A DNA stretch of 64,000 nt. Source: Micromonospora purpureochromogenes (lineage in GTDB: Bacteria > Actinomycetota > Actinomycetes > Mycobacteriales > Micromonosporaceae). The DNA lies in NCBI RefSeq assembly GCF_900091515.1, contig NZ_LT607410.1, forward strand, positions 3,348,001 through 3,412,000. The letters are read 5' to 3'. Shown here piece after piece: positions 8,720 through 16,061 of this stretch. How positions within the stretch are numbered: the first letter of the stretch is position 1; the number at the start of each line of letters is the position of its first letter. The position numbers were made by a program, and so were the translations under genes. A model generated the notes under the pieces. That model was not told where the DNA came from. It saw only the letters and a list, made by a program, of their open reading frames with translations, and ran no database searches.

Positions 8720-9265
8720 TCAGGAGCCCTCGGTGACGTTGATGAGGAAGAGCGGGTCGTCGTACTCCACCGGCTCGCCGTTGTCGTGCAGCACGGCGCT
8801 GACCGTGCCGTGCACCGTGGACTCGACCGGAATCATCAGCTTCATCACCTCCACGATCGCCAGCTGCTGGCCCGGGGTCACCGTGTCGCCCACCGAGACG
8901 AACGGCGGGGCGCCGGGTGACGGCGCGTGGAACAGGATCCCGACCGCCGGTGAGCGGACCTGGTGGCCGTCCGGCTCGACGGCGACGGGTGTGGAGCCAC
9001 GGGCAGCCGCCACCGCCACCGCCACGGGCGCGTCGGTGCCGGCGGGGGCGGTCGTCGATTCCACCGGCCATTCGGCCTCGACCGTCACGCCGCCGGCCCG
9101 TACGCGCAGGGCGCTCGGGGTACGGCCGAAACCGGTCAGCAGTTCCAGTGTGCTGCTGCGGACCAGTTCCAGCGCGGCCTGCATGTCCCGCATCGCCCGG
9201 GGGTCGTGGTCATCGGGCGTCTCCTCCGGCGCCCGGTGCGGCGCCCGGGTGTTGTCACTCGTCAT
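8720..9265 (-). CDS. accB: Biotin carboxyl carrier protein (AccB)
   Basis: A 181-residue protein starting at ATG 9265 behind GAGGAGAGG. The C-terminal lipoyl/biotinyl domain holds EVMKLM, with Lys142 as the biotinylated residue; a Pro/Ala-rich linker joins it to a short N-terminal helical part. It shuttles carboxybiotin between AccC (4070) and AccDA (2361), completing a three-gene acyl-CoA carboxylase inside the cluster. It lies 77 bp downstream of the ketoreductase on the same strand and is probably cotranscribed from the SARP-controlled promoter near 10168-10199. Confidence 0.93.
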   Translation of the reverse strand: MTSDNTRAPHRAPEETPDDHDPRAMRDMQAALELVRSSTLELLTGFGRTPSALRVRAGGVTVEAEWPVESTTAPAGTDAPVAVAVAAARGSTPVAVEPDGHQVRSPAVGILFHAPSPGAPPFVSVGDTVTPGQQLAIVEVMKLMIPVESTVHGTVSAVLHDNGEPVEYDDPLFLINVTEGS

Positions 9266-9342
9266 GACGGTGCCTCTCCTCGAAACCGTGCCGGCTCCGG
9301 CTGCTCGACCCGGCTCCGGCCGGGCCGGTGTCCCGTGACCCA

Positions 9343-10128
9343 TCAGTAGTTGCCGAGCCCACCGCAGACGTTCATCGCCTGCGCGGTCACCGCGGCGGCG
9401 CCGTCCCCCATCAGGTACGACACCATCGCGGCGACCTCCTCCACCTCGACGTAGCGGCCGATCGGGACCCGTCCGGTGATCCGGGCGTGGGTCTCGGCCT
9501 CGTCTACGCCCCAGATGTCCGCGTAGTGCTCCCGCACCCGTTCGGCCATGGGGGTCTCCACGAAACCGGGGCACACCGCGTTGACGGTGATGCCGGTCTT
9601 CGCCAGCTCCAGGCCGAGGGCCTTGCTGAAACCCACCACGCCGTGCTTGGAGGCCGAGTAGGGGGCGGCGTGGACCACACCCTGCTTGCCGCCGGTGGAG
9701 GCGATGTTGATGACGCGACCCCAGCCGCGCGCCAACATGCCGCCGGCGGTGAGGACCTGCTTGGTCATCAGGAACACGCTGTTGAGGTTGGTGTTGATGA
9801 CGTCGAACCAGAGTTCGTCGTCGATCTCGGCGGTGGCGCCGCCGCCCGGGCGTCCGGCGTTGTTGACCAGGATGTCGATCGGCCCGTACCGCTCCACCGC
9901 CGCGCCCACGAACCGCGCGACGTCCGCCGAGGACCGCACGTCGCAGCTACGGCCGTCGACGTCGAGCCCCTCCGACTGGAGGCTCTTGACGGTGTCCGCG
10001 ACCGCCGACTCGCGGCGGGAACAGATGTAGACCCGTGCCCCGCTGCGAGCGATCGACCGGGCGACCGCCAGCCCGATTCCGCTGGTGGCCCCGGACACGA
10101 TCGCCACCCGCTGGCTCTGCTCCGACAT
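9343..10128 (-). CDS. ActIII-type polyketide ketoreductase
   Basis: A 261-residue short-chain dehydrogenase that matches the actinorhodin ketoreductase closely: TSGIG near residues 15-19 (NADPH binding), NNAG near 89-92, and the catalytic residues at Ser144, Tyr157 and Lys161, the same numbers as in ActIII. The stereo-determining Pro94-Gly95-Gly96 motif is also at the same position, and the C-terminus NVCGGLGNY is typical. ActIII enzymes reduce the C-9 carbonyl of the nascent poly-beta-keto chain on ACP. This is the strongest sign that a type II aromatic polyketide is made here. GGGGAG precedes the ATG. A divergent SnoaL-like gene lies upstream, with SARP boxes between. Confidence 0.93.
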   Translation of the reverse strand: MSEQSQRVAIVSGATSGIGLAVARSIARSGARVYICSRRESAVADTVKSLQSEGLDVDGRSCDVRSSADVARFVGAAVERYGPIDILVNNAGRPGGGATAEIDDELWFDVINTNLNSVFLMTKQVLTAGGMLARGWGRVINIASTGGKQGVVHAAPYSASKHGVVGFSKALGLELAKTGITVNAVCPGFVETPMAERVREHYADIWGVDEAETHARITGRVPIGRYVEVEEVAAMVSYLMGDGAAAVTAQAMNVCGGLGNY

Positions 10129-10167
10129 TGGCTCCCCTTCACCGCACGGCTGACTGTGACGACGCCG

Positions 10168-10199
10168 AGGATCACCGTCCGTCCTCGAACACCGGTCGA
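10168..10199 (-). promoter_or_regulatory. SARP box and -10 for the ketoreductase-accB operon
   Basis: On the minus strand TCGACCG (10199-10193), four bases, TCGAGGA (10188-10182), then eight bases and GATCCT (10173-10168). The 11-bp heptamer period and the 8-bp distance to the -10 fit known SARP promoters. The same bases on the plus strand also give heptamers at 10185, 10196 and, weaker, 10207. Confidence 0.65.
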
Positions 10200-10247
10200 G
10201 GGTGCCTGGAGAGCCGGGCGTCGAGGGCCGGGCCGCGCGCCCGGCCT

Positions 10248-10265
10248 TCGAGCCGGATTCGAGTC
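10248..10265 (+). promoter_or_regulatory. SARP box for the SnoaL-like gene at 10341
   Basis: TCGAGCC, GGAT, TCGAGTC: heptamers 11 bp apart, 76 bp upstream of the start codon. Almost the same site (spacer GAAT) occurs in reverse orientation at 11573-11590 ahead of the second SnoaL-like gene, which supports function. Confidence 0.65.
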
Positions 10266-10340
10266 CGGACGGTCATCGTGGTGCCGCCGGGGCCCGCCGT
10301 CCGGTGCCCCCGTCCAGGCCAGCCATCCCGGAGGTCACCC

Positions 10341-10772
10341 ATGCCGATGTCCACCTCGTTCACCGAGCTGTACACGGAGGTCCAGCAGTTCTACGCGCGG
10401 CAGATGCGCCAGCTCGACGAACGCAAGTTGGAGGCCTACGCCGAGACGTTCACCGAGGACGCGGAGTTCGGTCACACGCCCGGACGCGAACCCGCCCGGA
10501 CCCGGGCCGGCATCGCCGCCGACCTGCACGAGTTCCACAAGCAGTTCGAGAACGACCCGGTGCAGCGCCGGCACTGGTTCAACATGATCGACCTGGAACC
10601 GCAGGACGACGGGAGCATCCGCTCGACCTGCTACGCGCTGGTGATCACGACGCGCCCGGGTGGTAAGCCGGACATCGCGCCGAGCTGCGTCGTCCGGGAC
10701 GTGATCGTGCGCGGCGAGGACGGCGGTCTGCTGCTGCGCTCCCGCAAGGTCGAGCACGACCAGCTCTTCTGA
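10341..10772 (+). CDS. SnoaL-like / NTF2-fold polyketide cyclase-like protein
   Basis: A 143-residue protein with the cone-shaped alpha+beta NTF2 fold: an N-terminal helix pair (QQFYARQMRQLDERKLEAYAETFTEDAEF), then strands ending in LLLRSRKVEHDQLF. Related proteins in aromatic polyketide clusters act as SnoaL-type aldol cyclases or cofactor-free hydroxylases. ATG 10341 follows GGAGG by eight bases. It is divergent from the ketoreductase and preceded by a SARP box. Which of the two activities it has cannot be told from sequence alone. Confidence 0.75.
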   Translation: MPMSTSFTELYTEVQQFYARQMRQLDERKLEAYAETFTEDAEFGHTPGREPARTRAGIAADLHEFHKQFENDPVQRRHWFNMIDLEPQDDGSIRSTCYALVITTRPGGKPDIAPSCVVRDVIVRGEDGGLLLRSRKVEHDQLF

Positions 10773-10874
10773 ACCGGCGACGTGCCGGTCGCCCGGCGCG
10801 CTCGGCCCGGGTGGGGCGGCCGTGCCGCCCGGGCGACGGCGCCGTACGTGCCATCGCCCGGGTGGCCTGACCGG

Positions 10875-11387
10875 TCAGGCCCCGGCGGGCTGGGGGATGA
10901 GCACGACCTGCGATGCGGTCGACATCCACGTGGGTCGGATCTCGAGGCGGGAGAACCGCCAGCCGTCGGCGGTGCGGACGAAGCGGAAGCGGTAGTCGCC
11001 GGCGAGGACCCGGACGGCGGGCGGGTCGTTCTCGACGAAGACGGCGGTCAGGTTCGCCTGCCCCGACGCCCGGTCGCCGTCCTGCTCGACGAGCAGGTGC
11101 GCCATCGAGTGCTGGAGTCGGTGGTAGTGGGCGTGGTGCTGCCGCGCCTGCTCGACCAGGCTGGTACGGCCCTCGTCGGTGCCACCCGGCGTCACGGCGA
11201 CCGCTTCCGGCGTGAACAGCGCGTCCGCGTCGCCGAGGCAGCGGCCGTCCAGCCACCTGCCGAGCCGGGCCACCAGCTCGGAGATCTCGCGGTGGTCGGT
11301 GAGGGCCCGGAGCTCACGCCGGAGCGCGACGAGTTCCTCGTCGGGCGTCGGTGCGGTCCGGATCGTGCCGGTGGAGTTCTGCGTCAT
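10875..11387 (-). CDS. Second SnoaL-like / NTF2-fold protein
   Basis: A 170-residue protein starting at ATG 11387 behind GAGGTGA. The NTF2-like core (REISELVARLGRWLDGRCLGDADALFTPEAV, later VRVLAGDYRFRFVRTADGWRFSRLEIRPTW) resembles SnoaL_4-type proteins of aromatic polyketide clusters. It converges on the other SnoaL-like gene and shares its SARP box sequence upstream. It is probably the last cluster gene on this side, since the next gene is a secreted glycosidase without such a site. Confidence 0.75.
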   Translation of the reverse strand: MTQNSTGTIRTAPTPDEELVALRRELRALTDHREISELVARLGRWLDGRCLGDADALFTPEAVAVTPGGTDEGRTSLVEQARQHHAHYHRLQHSMAHLLVEQDGDRASGQANLTAVFVENDPPAVRVLAGDYRFRFVRTADGWRFSRLEIRPTWMSTASQVVLIPQPAGA

Positions 11388-11572
11388 GGTCACCTCGAGA
11401 GTCCTGGATGTCGAGTCGTCGCGGCCGCCGTGTCGGGTGCGTCGGCGCGCTCCGGTCACGGCACCGGTCGACGCCGGCCGCGGGCGCGGATGGCCGGCCC
11501 ACGGAGCCGGTGGACATCTTCCGTTCTAGCCGAGTCGGAACCGGCTGTGGCGCGATGCAGGATTCCAGACCG

Positions 11573-11590
11573 GACTCGAATTCGGCTCGA
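11573..11590 (-). promoter_or_regulatory. SARP box for the SnoaL-like gene at 11387
   Basis: Minus strand: TCGAGCC (11590-11584), GAAT, TCGAGTC (11579-11573), then eight bases and AATCCT as a possible -10. It is nearly identical to the site at 10248-10265. It leaves a leader of about 180 bases before the gene. Confidence 0.65.
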
Positions 11591-11654
11591 AGCGCGCCCG
11601 GGCAGGGCCGGCCCGGCGGGTGCGGCGCCACGTCGGCGCGCACCCGCCGGGGAC

Positions 11655-13880
11655 TCATCCGTGGAAGCGGACGTAGTCGAAGACCGCCGTCACCGGCGGC
11701 TGCGCGCCGCCGTGTGCGACCAGGCCGATCCGTGGAGTCGCGTCCGCCGGGAACGTCCACACCCCGCCCCACGTCCAGCTCGTCCCGTCCCGGCTGGAGC
11801 CGGCCCGGAACTCGTGCTCGCCGGTGGCCGGGTCGACCCGGTGGGCCAGCCGCAGCCAGGTGGTGGTGGCCGGGGTGCCGACGATGTTCCCGCCGTAGAC
11901 GGGCTGGCCGGCGAAGGGCAGCTCGTAGCCGTACTCGACCTGGCGGGTGTTCCAGATCGCCACCTGGGCCAGCCGGGCGAACCGGTCGTCGTCGACGTAC
12001 GCGACCAGGCCGGCCTGCTGGTAGTTGCGGACCGTCTCCTCGCCCAGGTCGAGGGTCACCTTCGTCTCGACCACGTAGTCGCCGGTCGGCGCGTCGCGCA
12101 GCAGCACCCCGGCGGTGTTGCCGGTGCCGGTGAGGTCCGCCGCCTGCACCGGCCAGCGCAGCGCGCCACCGGAGACGGTCGCCGCCGGATCCTCGCGGAC
12201 CCAGCGCCACGCCGGGTCGAGGCCGTCGGCGAACTCGTCGGAGTACGCCGGCAGCACCTCGCCGACGCGGGGCTCCGGCACCGCCCGTGGGGCGGGTCGG
12301 TGCAGCCGGGCGACGCTGACGTTGTCGAACTCCGCCGCGCCGCCGGTCGCAATGATGGTGAGCCGGCCGACCGTCGGCCGGGTCAGCCGCAGCGACACCA
12401 CGGCGAGCTGGTCACCGAGCCGGGCCGGGCTCAGCTCGGCGACGAGCTGCCGGCCGCGCACCTCGACGGCGAGGTTGTGCCGGTCGGCGGGGTCGAGAGC
12501 GGCGGGCAGGGGCGCACTTGCCGTCGCGCCGCCCGCCTCCCGGGCGACGAGCCGGCCGGCGGCGGCGTCGAGGCGTACCTCGACCCGGCCGACGGTCAGT
12601 CCGGCCGCCGCCGCGCCGGTGAGCCGCAGGTCGGCCTCCGCGCGCAGGTCGCCGCCGGTCACCGTGCGGCTGGTCAGCGCGCCGGTGCCGGTGAGGTGGC
12701 CGTCAGCGACGTGCCACGCGCCGCTGCCGGTCCAGCCGCCCAGCGCCGGGGAGTCGAAGCGGGCGTCGAGCCGGGCGGTGGTCACCGGCGCCCGGCGGTC
12801 GCCGTCGGACGGGCCGGCGCCGGCGTTGACCCGCGGCCAGCCGTCGATCCAGTCGAGGCGGTCGATCAGCATCGGCCGCTCGTTGATGCCGAACGGCTCG
12901 TCCAGGTACGGGTCGGCCCGGTCGATGGCGTGGTAGACGATCCAGTCCTGCCCGGACAGGTCGGTGAGGAACCCGTTGTGCCCGGTGCCGATCCAGCGGT
13001 TGCCGTTCTGGGTGAGCACCGGCGTGCCGCCGGCCCGGGAGGCGGTCAGCGGGATGCCGTCGCGGTCGACGAACGGCCCGCGTGGGCTGGTCGCGCGGCC
13101 CACCTGGACCGAGTAGCCGGTGGCCGGGCCGGCGCAGCAGTTGGCGGTGGAGGCGAAGAGGTAGTACCAGCCGTCGTGGCGCAGCACGTAGCTGCCCTCG
13201 AACTTGTTGTCGATGGCGACCAGGGTGGGCGCGCCGACCGCGCGCAGCCCGTCGGCGGAGAGCTCGGTGACCGAGATGCCGCCGTAGTAGCTGCCGTAGT
13301 AGAGGTAGTGCTTCCCGTCGACGTCGGTGAACTCCGACGGGTCGATGGTCCAGAGCCAGCCACCGCCGCCGCCGGGACGCGGCGCCACCACCGGCTGGTC
13401 GGCGAAGGTCCACGGGCCGGTCGGGGTGGGGGCGGTCGCCGCGCCGATGGCGAAGTCGCCGCCGTCGGGGGAGACGGTGGTGTCGGTGACGGTCACGTAC
13501 ATGACCCACCGGTCGCCGACCCGGCGCACGTCGGGGGCCCAGAAGCCGGCGTCGGCCGTGGCGTAGGGCGGGCGTTGGTCGGGGCCGAAGGCGTCGCCGA
13601 GGTAGGTCCAGTCGACCAGGTCGGCGGAGCGGGCGGTGGGCACCCGGTGGAACCGCTTCTCGCCCTCGCGCAGCGGGTCGGTGGTGCCGTAGGCGTACCA
13701 GAAGCCGTCGTCGCCGCGGACGACGACGGGGTCGGCGAAGGTGTCGGCGAACCCGGCGGAGACCGGGTTGCGGTAGCGGTCGGGGGTGTCGGCTCCGGCG
13801 GTGGCGGGCGCGGAGGCGACCGCCGCCAGGAGCAGACCGAGTACGGCGGCGAGCGCGCCGCCGCGGCGGAGTTGACCCAT
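11655..13880 (-). CDS. Secreted GH43-family glycosidase with C-terminal beta-sandwich domains
   Basis: A 741-residue protein with a signal peptide (residues 1-30, ending near ATAGA). The five-bladed GH43 catalytic domain (about 35-330) shows FADPVVVRGDDGFWYAYGTT with the catalytic-base Asp, WTIDPSEFTDVDG with the pKa-tuning Asp, and NKFEGSYVLRHDGWYYLF with the acid Glu. The rest holds laminin-G/concanavalin-like beta-sandwich modules, the last (about 560-740) of DUF1349 type. GH43 enzymes are arabinanases, arabinofuranosidases and xylosidases; the exact substrate is not determined here. It starts at ATG 13880 and is divergent from an ArsR-type regulator with a palindromic operator candidate between. 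Confidence 0.88.
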   Translation of the reverse strand: MGQLRRGGALAAVLGLLLAAVASAPATAGADTPDRYRNPVSAGFADTFADPVVVRGDDGFWYAYGTTDPLREGEKRFHRVPTARSADLVDWTYLGDAFGPDQRPPYATADAGFWAPDVRRVGDRWVMYVTVTDTTVSPDGGDFAIGAATAPTPTGPWTFADQPVVAPRPGGGGGWLWTIDPSEFTDVDGKHYLYYGSYYGGISVTELSADGLRAVGAPTLVAIDNKFEGSYVLRHDGWYYLFASTANCCAGPATGYSVQVGRATSPRGPFVDRDGIPLTASRAGGTPVLTQNGNRWIGTGHNGFLTDLSGQDWIVYHAIDRADPYLDEPFGINERPMLIDRLDWIDGWPRVNAGAGPSDGDRRAPVTTARLDARFDSPALGGWTGSGAWHVADGHLTGTGALTSRTVTGGDLRAEADLRLTGAAAAGLTVGRVEVRLDAAAGRLVAREAGGATASAPLPAALDPADRHNLAVEVRGRQLVAELSPARLGDQLAVVSLRLTRPTVGRLTIIATGGAAEFDNVSVARLHRPAPRAVPEPRVGEVLPAYSDEFADGLDPAWRWVREDPAATVSGGALRWPVQAADLTGTGNTAGVLLRDAPTGDYVVETKVTLDLGEETVRNYQQAGLVAYVDDDRFARLAQVAIWNTRQVEYGYELPFAGQPVYGGNIVGTPATTTWLRLAHRVDPATGEHEFRAGSSRDGTSWTWGGVWTFPADATPRIGLVAHGGAQPPVTAVFDYVRFHG

Positions 13881-13933
13881 CAGACCTGCCTCGGTTGGGG
13901 TGAATGGGGTCGGTGTGTCATTCCGTCCAGTTC

Positions 13934-13957
13934 TACAACGATGAATACAACGTTGTA
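13934..13957. promoter_or_regulatory. Operator candidate between GH43 and ArsR genes
   Basis: A perfect 12-bp palindrome TACAACGTTGTA (13946-13957) with an extra half-site TACAACG at 13934-13940. The central CG and the flanking sequence resemble LacI/GalR-type sugar operators. It lies 66 bp from the GH43 start and 56 bp from the regulator start. Either the adjacent ArsR protein or a distant LacI regulator could bind it. Confidence 0.6.
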
Positions 13958-14012
13958 AAGGTGTCGGCACTGGTCGGTGCCCACCGAAGGGTCGCCGTGG
14001 CACCCTTGGCGG

Positions 14013-14753
14013 ATGACCGCTGCGCCCACCGACGGCCGCCGCCTCGCCGACCTGGCCGCCCTGCTCGCCGACGACACCCGGGCCGGCATCTGCCTGGCCC
14101 TGCTCGACGGGCGGGCGTGGACGGCCGGCGAGCTGGCGCGCGCTGCCGGGGTGGCCCCCTCCACCGCCAGCGAACACCTCACCCGACTGGTCCGGGGCGG
14201 CCTGCTGGTGGAGGAGCGCCAGGGACGGCACCGCTACCTGCGGCTGGCGGACCCGGCGGTGGCGCAGCTGATCGAGGACCTGGCCGGGCACGCGTCGCCG
14301 GCGCCCCGCCCGGCCGGATCGCTGCGCGTGGCCACCGCCGACGCCGCCCTCGCCCACGCCCGGACCTGCTACGACCACCTCGCCGGGCGGCTCGGCGTCC
14401 GGCTGCGCGACGCCCTGCTGACCCGCGGTCTGCTCGACGGCGCGGACGGTCTCGCGGTGACCCCGGCCGGCCGGGACTGGCTGGCCGACCTCGGCGTCGC
14501 GCCGCTGCGCGGCGGCCGGCGGCCCCTGGTGCGGGACTGCCTGGACTGGACGGAGCGCCGTCCCCACCTGGCCGGCGCGCTCGGCGCCGCGCTGTGCCGC
14601 CGCTTCGCCGAGCTGGGCTGGACGACGCGCGGCACCGGGCGCAGCGTGCGGGTCACCCCGGCCGGCGTGGCGGCGCTGCACCAGGTGCTGGGGATCGACG
14701 CCGGCGAGCTGGTGCCGCCCCGCCGCGACGGTGGCGGCGGCGGACGCGCCTGA
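14013..14753 (+). CDS. ArsR-family winged-helix regulator with C-terminal extension
   Basis: A 246-residue protein. The first 90 residues are an ArsR-type winged helix (ADLAALLADDTRAGICLALLDGRAWTAGELARAAGVAPSTASEHLTRL). No CxC metal-binding motif is seen in the recognition helix, so metal sensing is unlikely. The remaining 150 residues contain a second DNA-binding-like segment near the C-terminus and are longer than in classical ArsR proteins. It is divergent from the GH43 gene with a palindrome between them, so control of that gene is plausible. ATG 14013 is used; an in-frame ATG at 13977 is possible. Its stop codon lies at the edge of a tandem repeat. Confidence 0.82.
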   Translation: MTAAPTDGRRLADLAALLADDTRAGICLALLDGRAWTAGELARAAGVAPSTASEHLTRLVRGGLLVEERQGRHRYLRLADPAVAQLIEDLAGHASPAPRPAGSLRVATADAALAHARTCYDHLAGRLGVRLRDALLTRGLLDGADGLAVTPAGRDWLADLGVAPLRGGRRPLVRDCLDWTERRPHLAGALGAALCRRFAELGWTTRGTGRSVRVTPAGVAALHQVLGIDAGELVPPRRDGGGGGRA

Positions 14754-14953
14754 CCGGCCCAGCCGGCCCGACCCGCGCGGTCGTCCCGCCGGCGGCGGCG
14801 CGCTGACCAGCGGAGCCGGCCCGACCCGGGCGGTCGTCCCGCTGGCGGCGGCGCGCCTGACCAGCGGAGCCGGCCCGACCCGGGCGGTCGTCCCGCTGGC
14901 GGCGGCGCGCCTGACCAGCGGAGCCGGCCCGACCCGGGCGGTCGTCCCGCCCG
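14750..14953. repeat. 54-bp tandem repeat, about four copies
   Basis: Units begin at 14750 (degenerate, 53 bp), 14803, 14857 and 14911 (ending near 14950). The last three are almost identical over the unit. Each contains the stem CGACC-CGGGC-GGTCG, so the array would fold as repeated small hairpins in RNA or single-stranded DNA. The first unit overlaps the ArsR stop codon. With the following 130 bases it fills the gap 14754-15083; no gene is seen there. Confidence 0.9.
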
Positions 14954-15070
14954 AACCGGGGCAGCCCCGACGCGCCTGACCCGGCCGAGGCCGACATCAC
15001 CGGCCCGAGAGTGCCGCCGAGGCCGGCATCGGCCCGGCAGAGTTCGGTCGGTGCCGAAGCGATCCGCCCC

Positions 15071-15076
15071 TAGCGT
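15071..15076 (+). promoter_or_regulatory. -10 element TAGCGT for a leaderless P450 transcript
   Basis: TAGCGT ends 7 bases before ATG 15084, so transcription would start at or next to the start codon. The same hexamer stands just ahead of the genes at 21000 and 50163. No good -35 is visible here. Confidence 0.5.
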
Positions 15077-15083
15077 CGGGCGG

Positions 15084-16061
15084 ATGAGCGACCCGACGCC
15101 CCTGATCCCGCCCGGCCCCGACACCCCGGCCTGCGGCCCGCCGACCCTCGACGGCGGCGTCTGGTCGGTGACCCGCCACGCCGACGTCTGCGCGGTGCTC
15201 ACCGATCCGGACTTCCGGGTGCCCGAGGCGGCGTCGGGACCGCCCGACACCCTCGCCTGGCTGCGCGGCACCGTCGCCCGGTTCAGCGGGCCGGACCGGC
15301 ATCCCGCCCGGCGGGCCGCCGCCGTCGCCGCGCTCGCCGACTGCGCGCCGGACGGGCTGCGGCGCGACGCCGCCCGGCTGACCGCCGAGGAACTCGACCG
15401 CGACCCGCTCGCCGGGGCGGCGCGGCTGGCTCGGGGCGTACCGCTGCGGGTGCTGGCGGCGCGGCTCGGCCTGGCCGATCCGGCGGCGGTGCCGGCGGTG
15501 ACCGTCGTGGCCGCCGCCTACCAGCCCGGTGCGGGGCCGGCCGCGGTGCGCCGCGCGGACCGCGCGGTGGCGGCGCTGGTGGCGATGTCCCCGGCGGGGC
15601 CGCCCGAGACGCTGGCCAACCGGATCGGGCTGCTGGTGCAGGCCTGCGCCGCCACCGCCGCGCTGATCGACACCGCCGCCCGGTACGCCCCGGCGGTGCC
15701 CCCGTCCGTGCCCACCGCGGCGCTGCTGGCCGAGGTGCTGCGCCTCGACCCACCGGTACGCGCCACCCGCCGGATCGCCGTCCGCCCGGCCCGGGTGGGC
15801 GGGCAGCCGGTCCCGCCCGGCGCGGAGCTGGTGCTGCGCTTCGACGCGGCGAACCGGGACCCGGCGGTGGTCACCGCGCCGGACCGGTTCGCGCCGGGTC
15901 GGTCGGTGCTGACCTTCGGCGCCGGGCCGCACGGCTGCCCGGGTGAACAGCACGCGCTGGCCCTGGCCGCCGGGGTGGTGAACGTGCTGCGCCAACGCCC
16001 CGGCACGGCGACCCGACCGGAACTCGGACCGGCGCGCACCCGACCGGCGGTGCTCCGATGA
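15084..16061 (+). CDS. Short cytochrome P450-like protein
   Basis: A 325-residue protein. The heme-binding loop FGAGPHGCPGE fits FxxGxxxCxG with the thiolate Cys, and EVLRLDPPV supplies the ExxR helix K. It is about 75 residues shorter than usual bacterial P450s, chiefly in the N-terminal half. The I-helix oxygen-activation motif is degenerate (VQACAATAAL instead of AGxxT). It may be an active reduced P450 or one with altered chemistry. The stop overlaps the ATG of the next gene by four bases, so the two are coupled. Transcription is probably leaderless from TAGCGT at 15071. Confidence 0.8.
   Translation: MSDPTPLIPPGPDTPACGPPTLDGGVWSVTRHADVCAVLTDPDFRVPEAASGPPDTLAWLRGTVARFSGPDRHPARRAAAVAALADCAPDGLRRDAARLTAEELDRDPLAGAARLARGVPLRVLAARLGLADPAAVPAVTVVAAAYQPGAGPAAVRRADRAVAALVAMSPAGPPETLANRIGLLVQACAATAALIDTAARYAPAVPPSVPTAALLAEVLRLDPPVRATRRIAVRPARVGGQPVPPGAELVLRFDAANRDPAVVTAPDRFAPGRSVLTFGAGPHGCPGEQHALALAAGVVNVLRQRPGTATRPELGPARTRPAVLR

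Noticed and set aside
10801..10874. Terminator between the convergent SnoaL-like genes
   Set aside because: Only a 7-bp stem with a three-base loop (10814-10830) plus scattered GC pairing; too weak to annotate.
10782..13958. A 1058-codon plus-strand open frame opposite the GH43 gene
   Set aside because: The opposite strand has a complete signal peptide and GH43 motifs; the plus-strand product has no family features.
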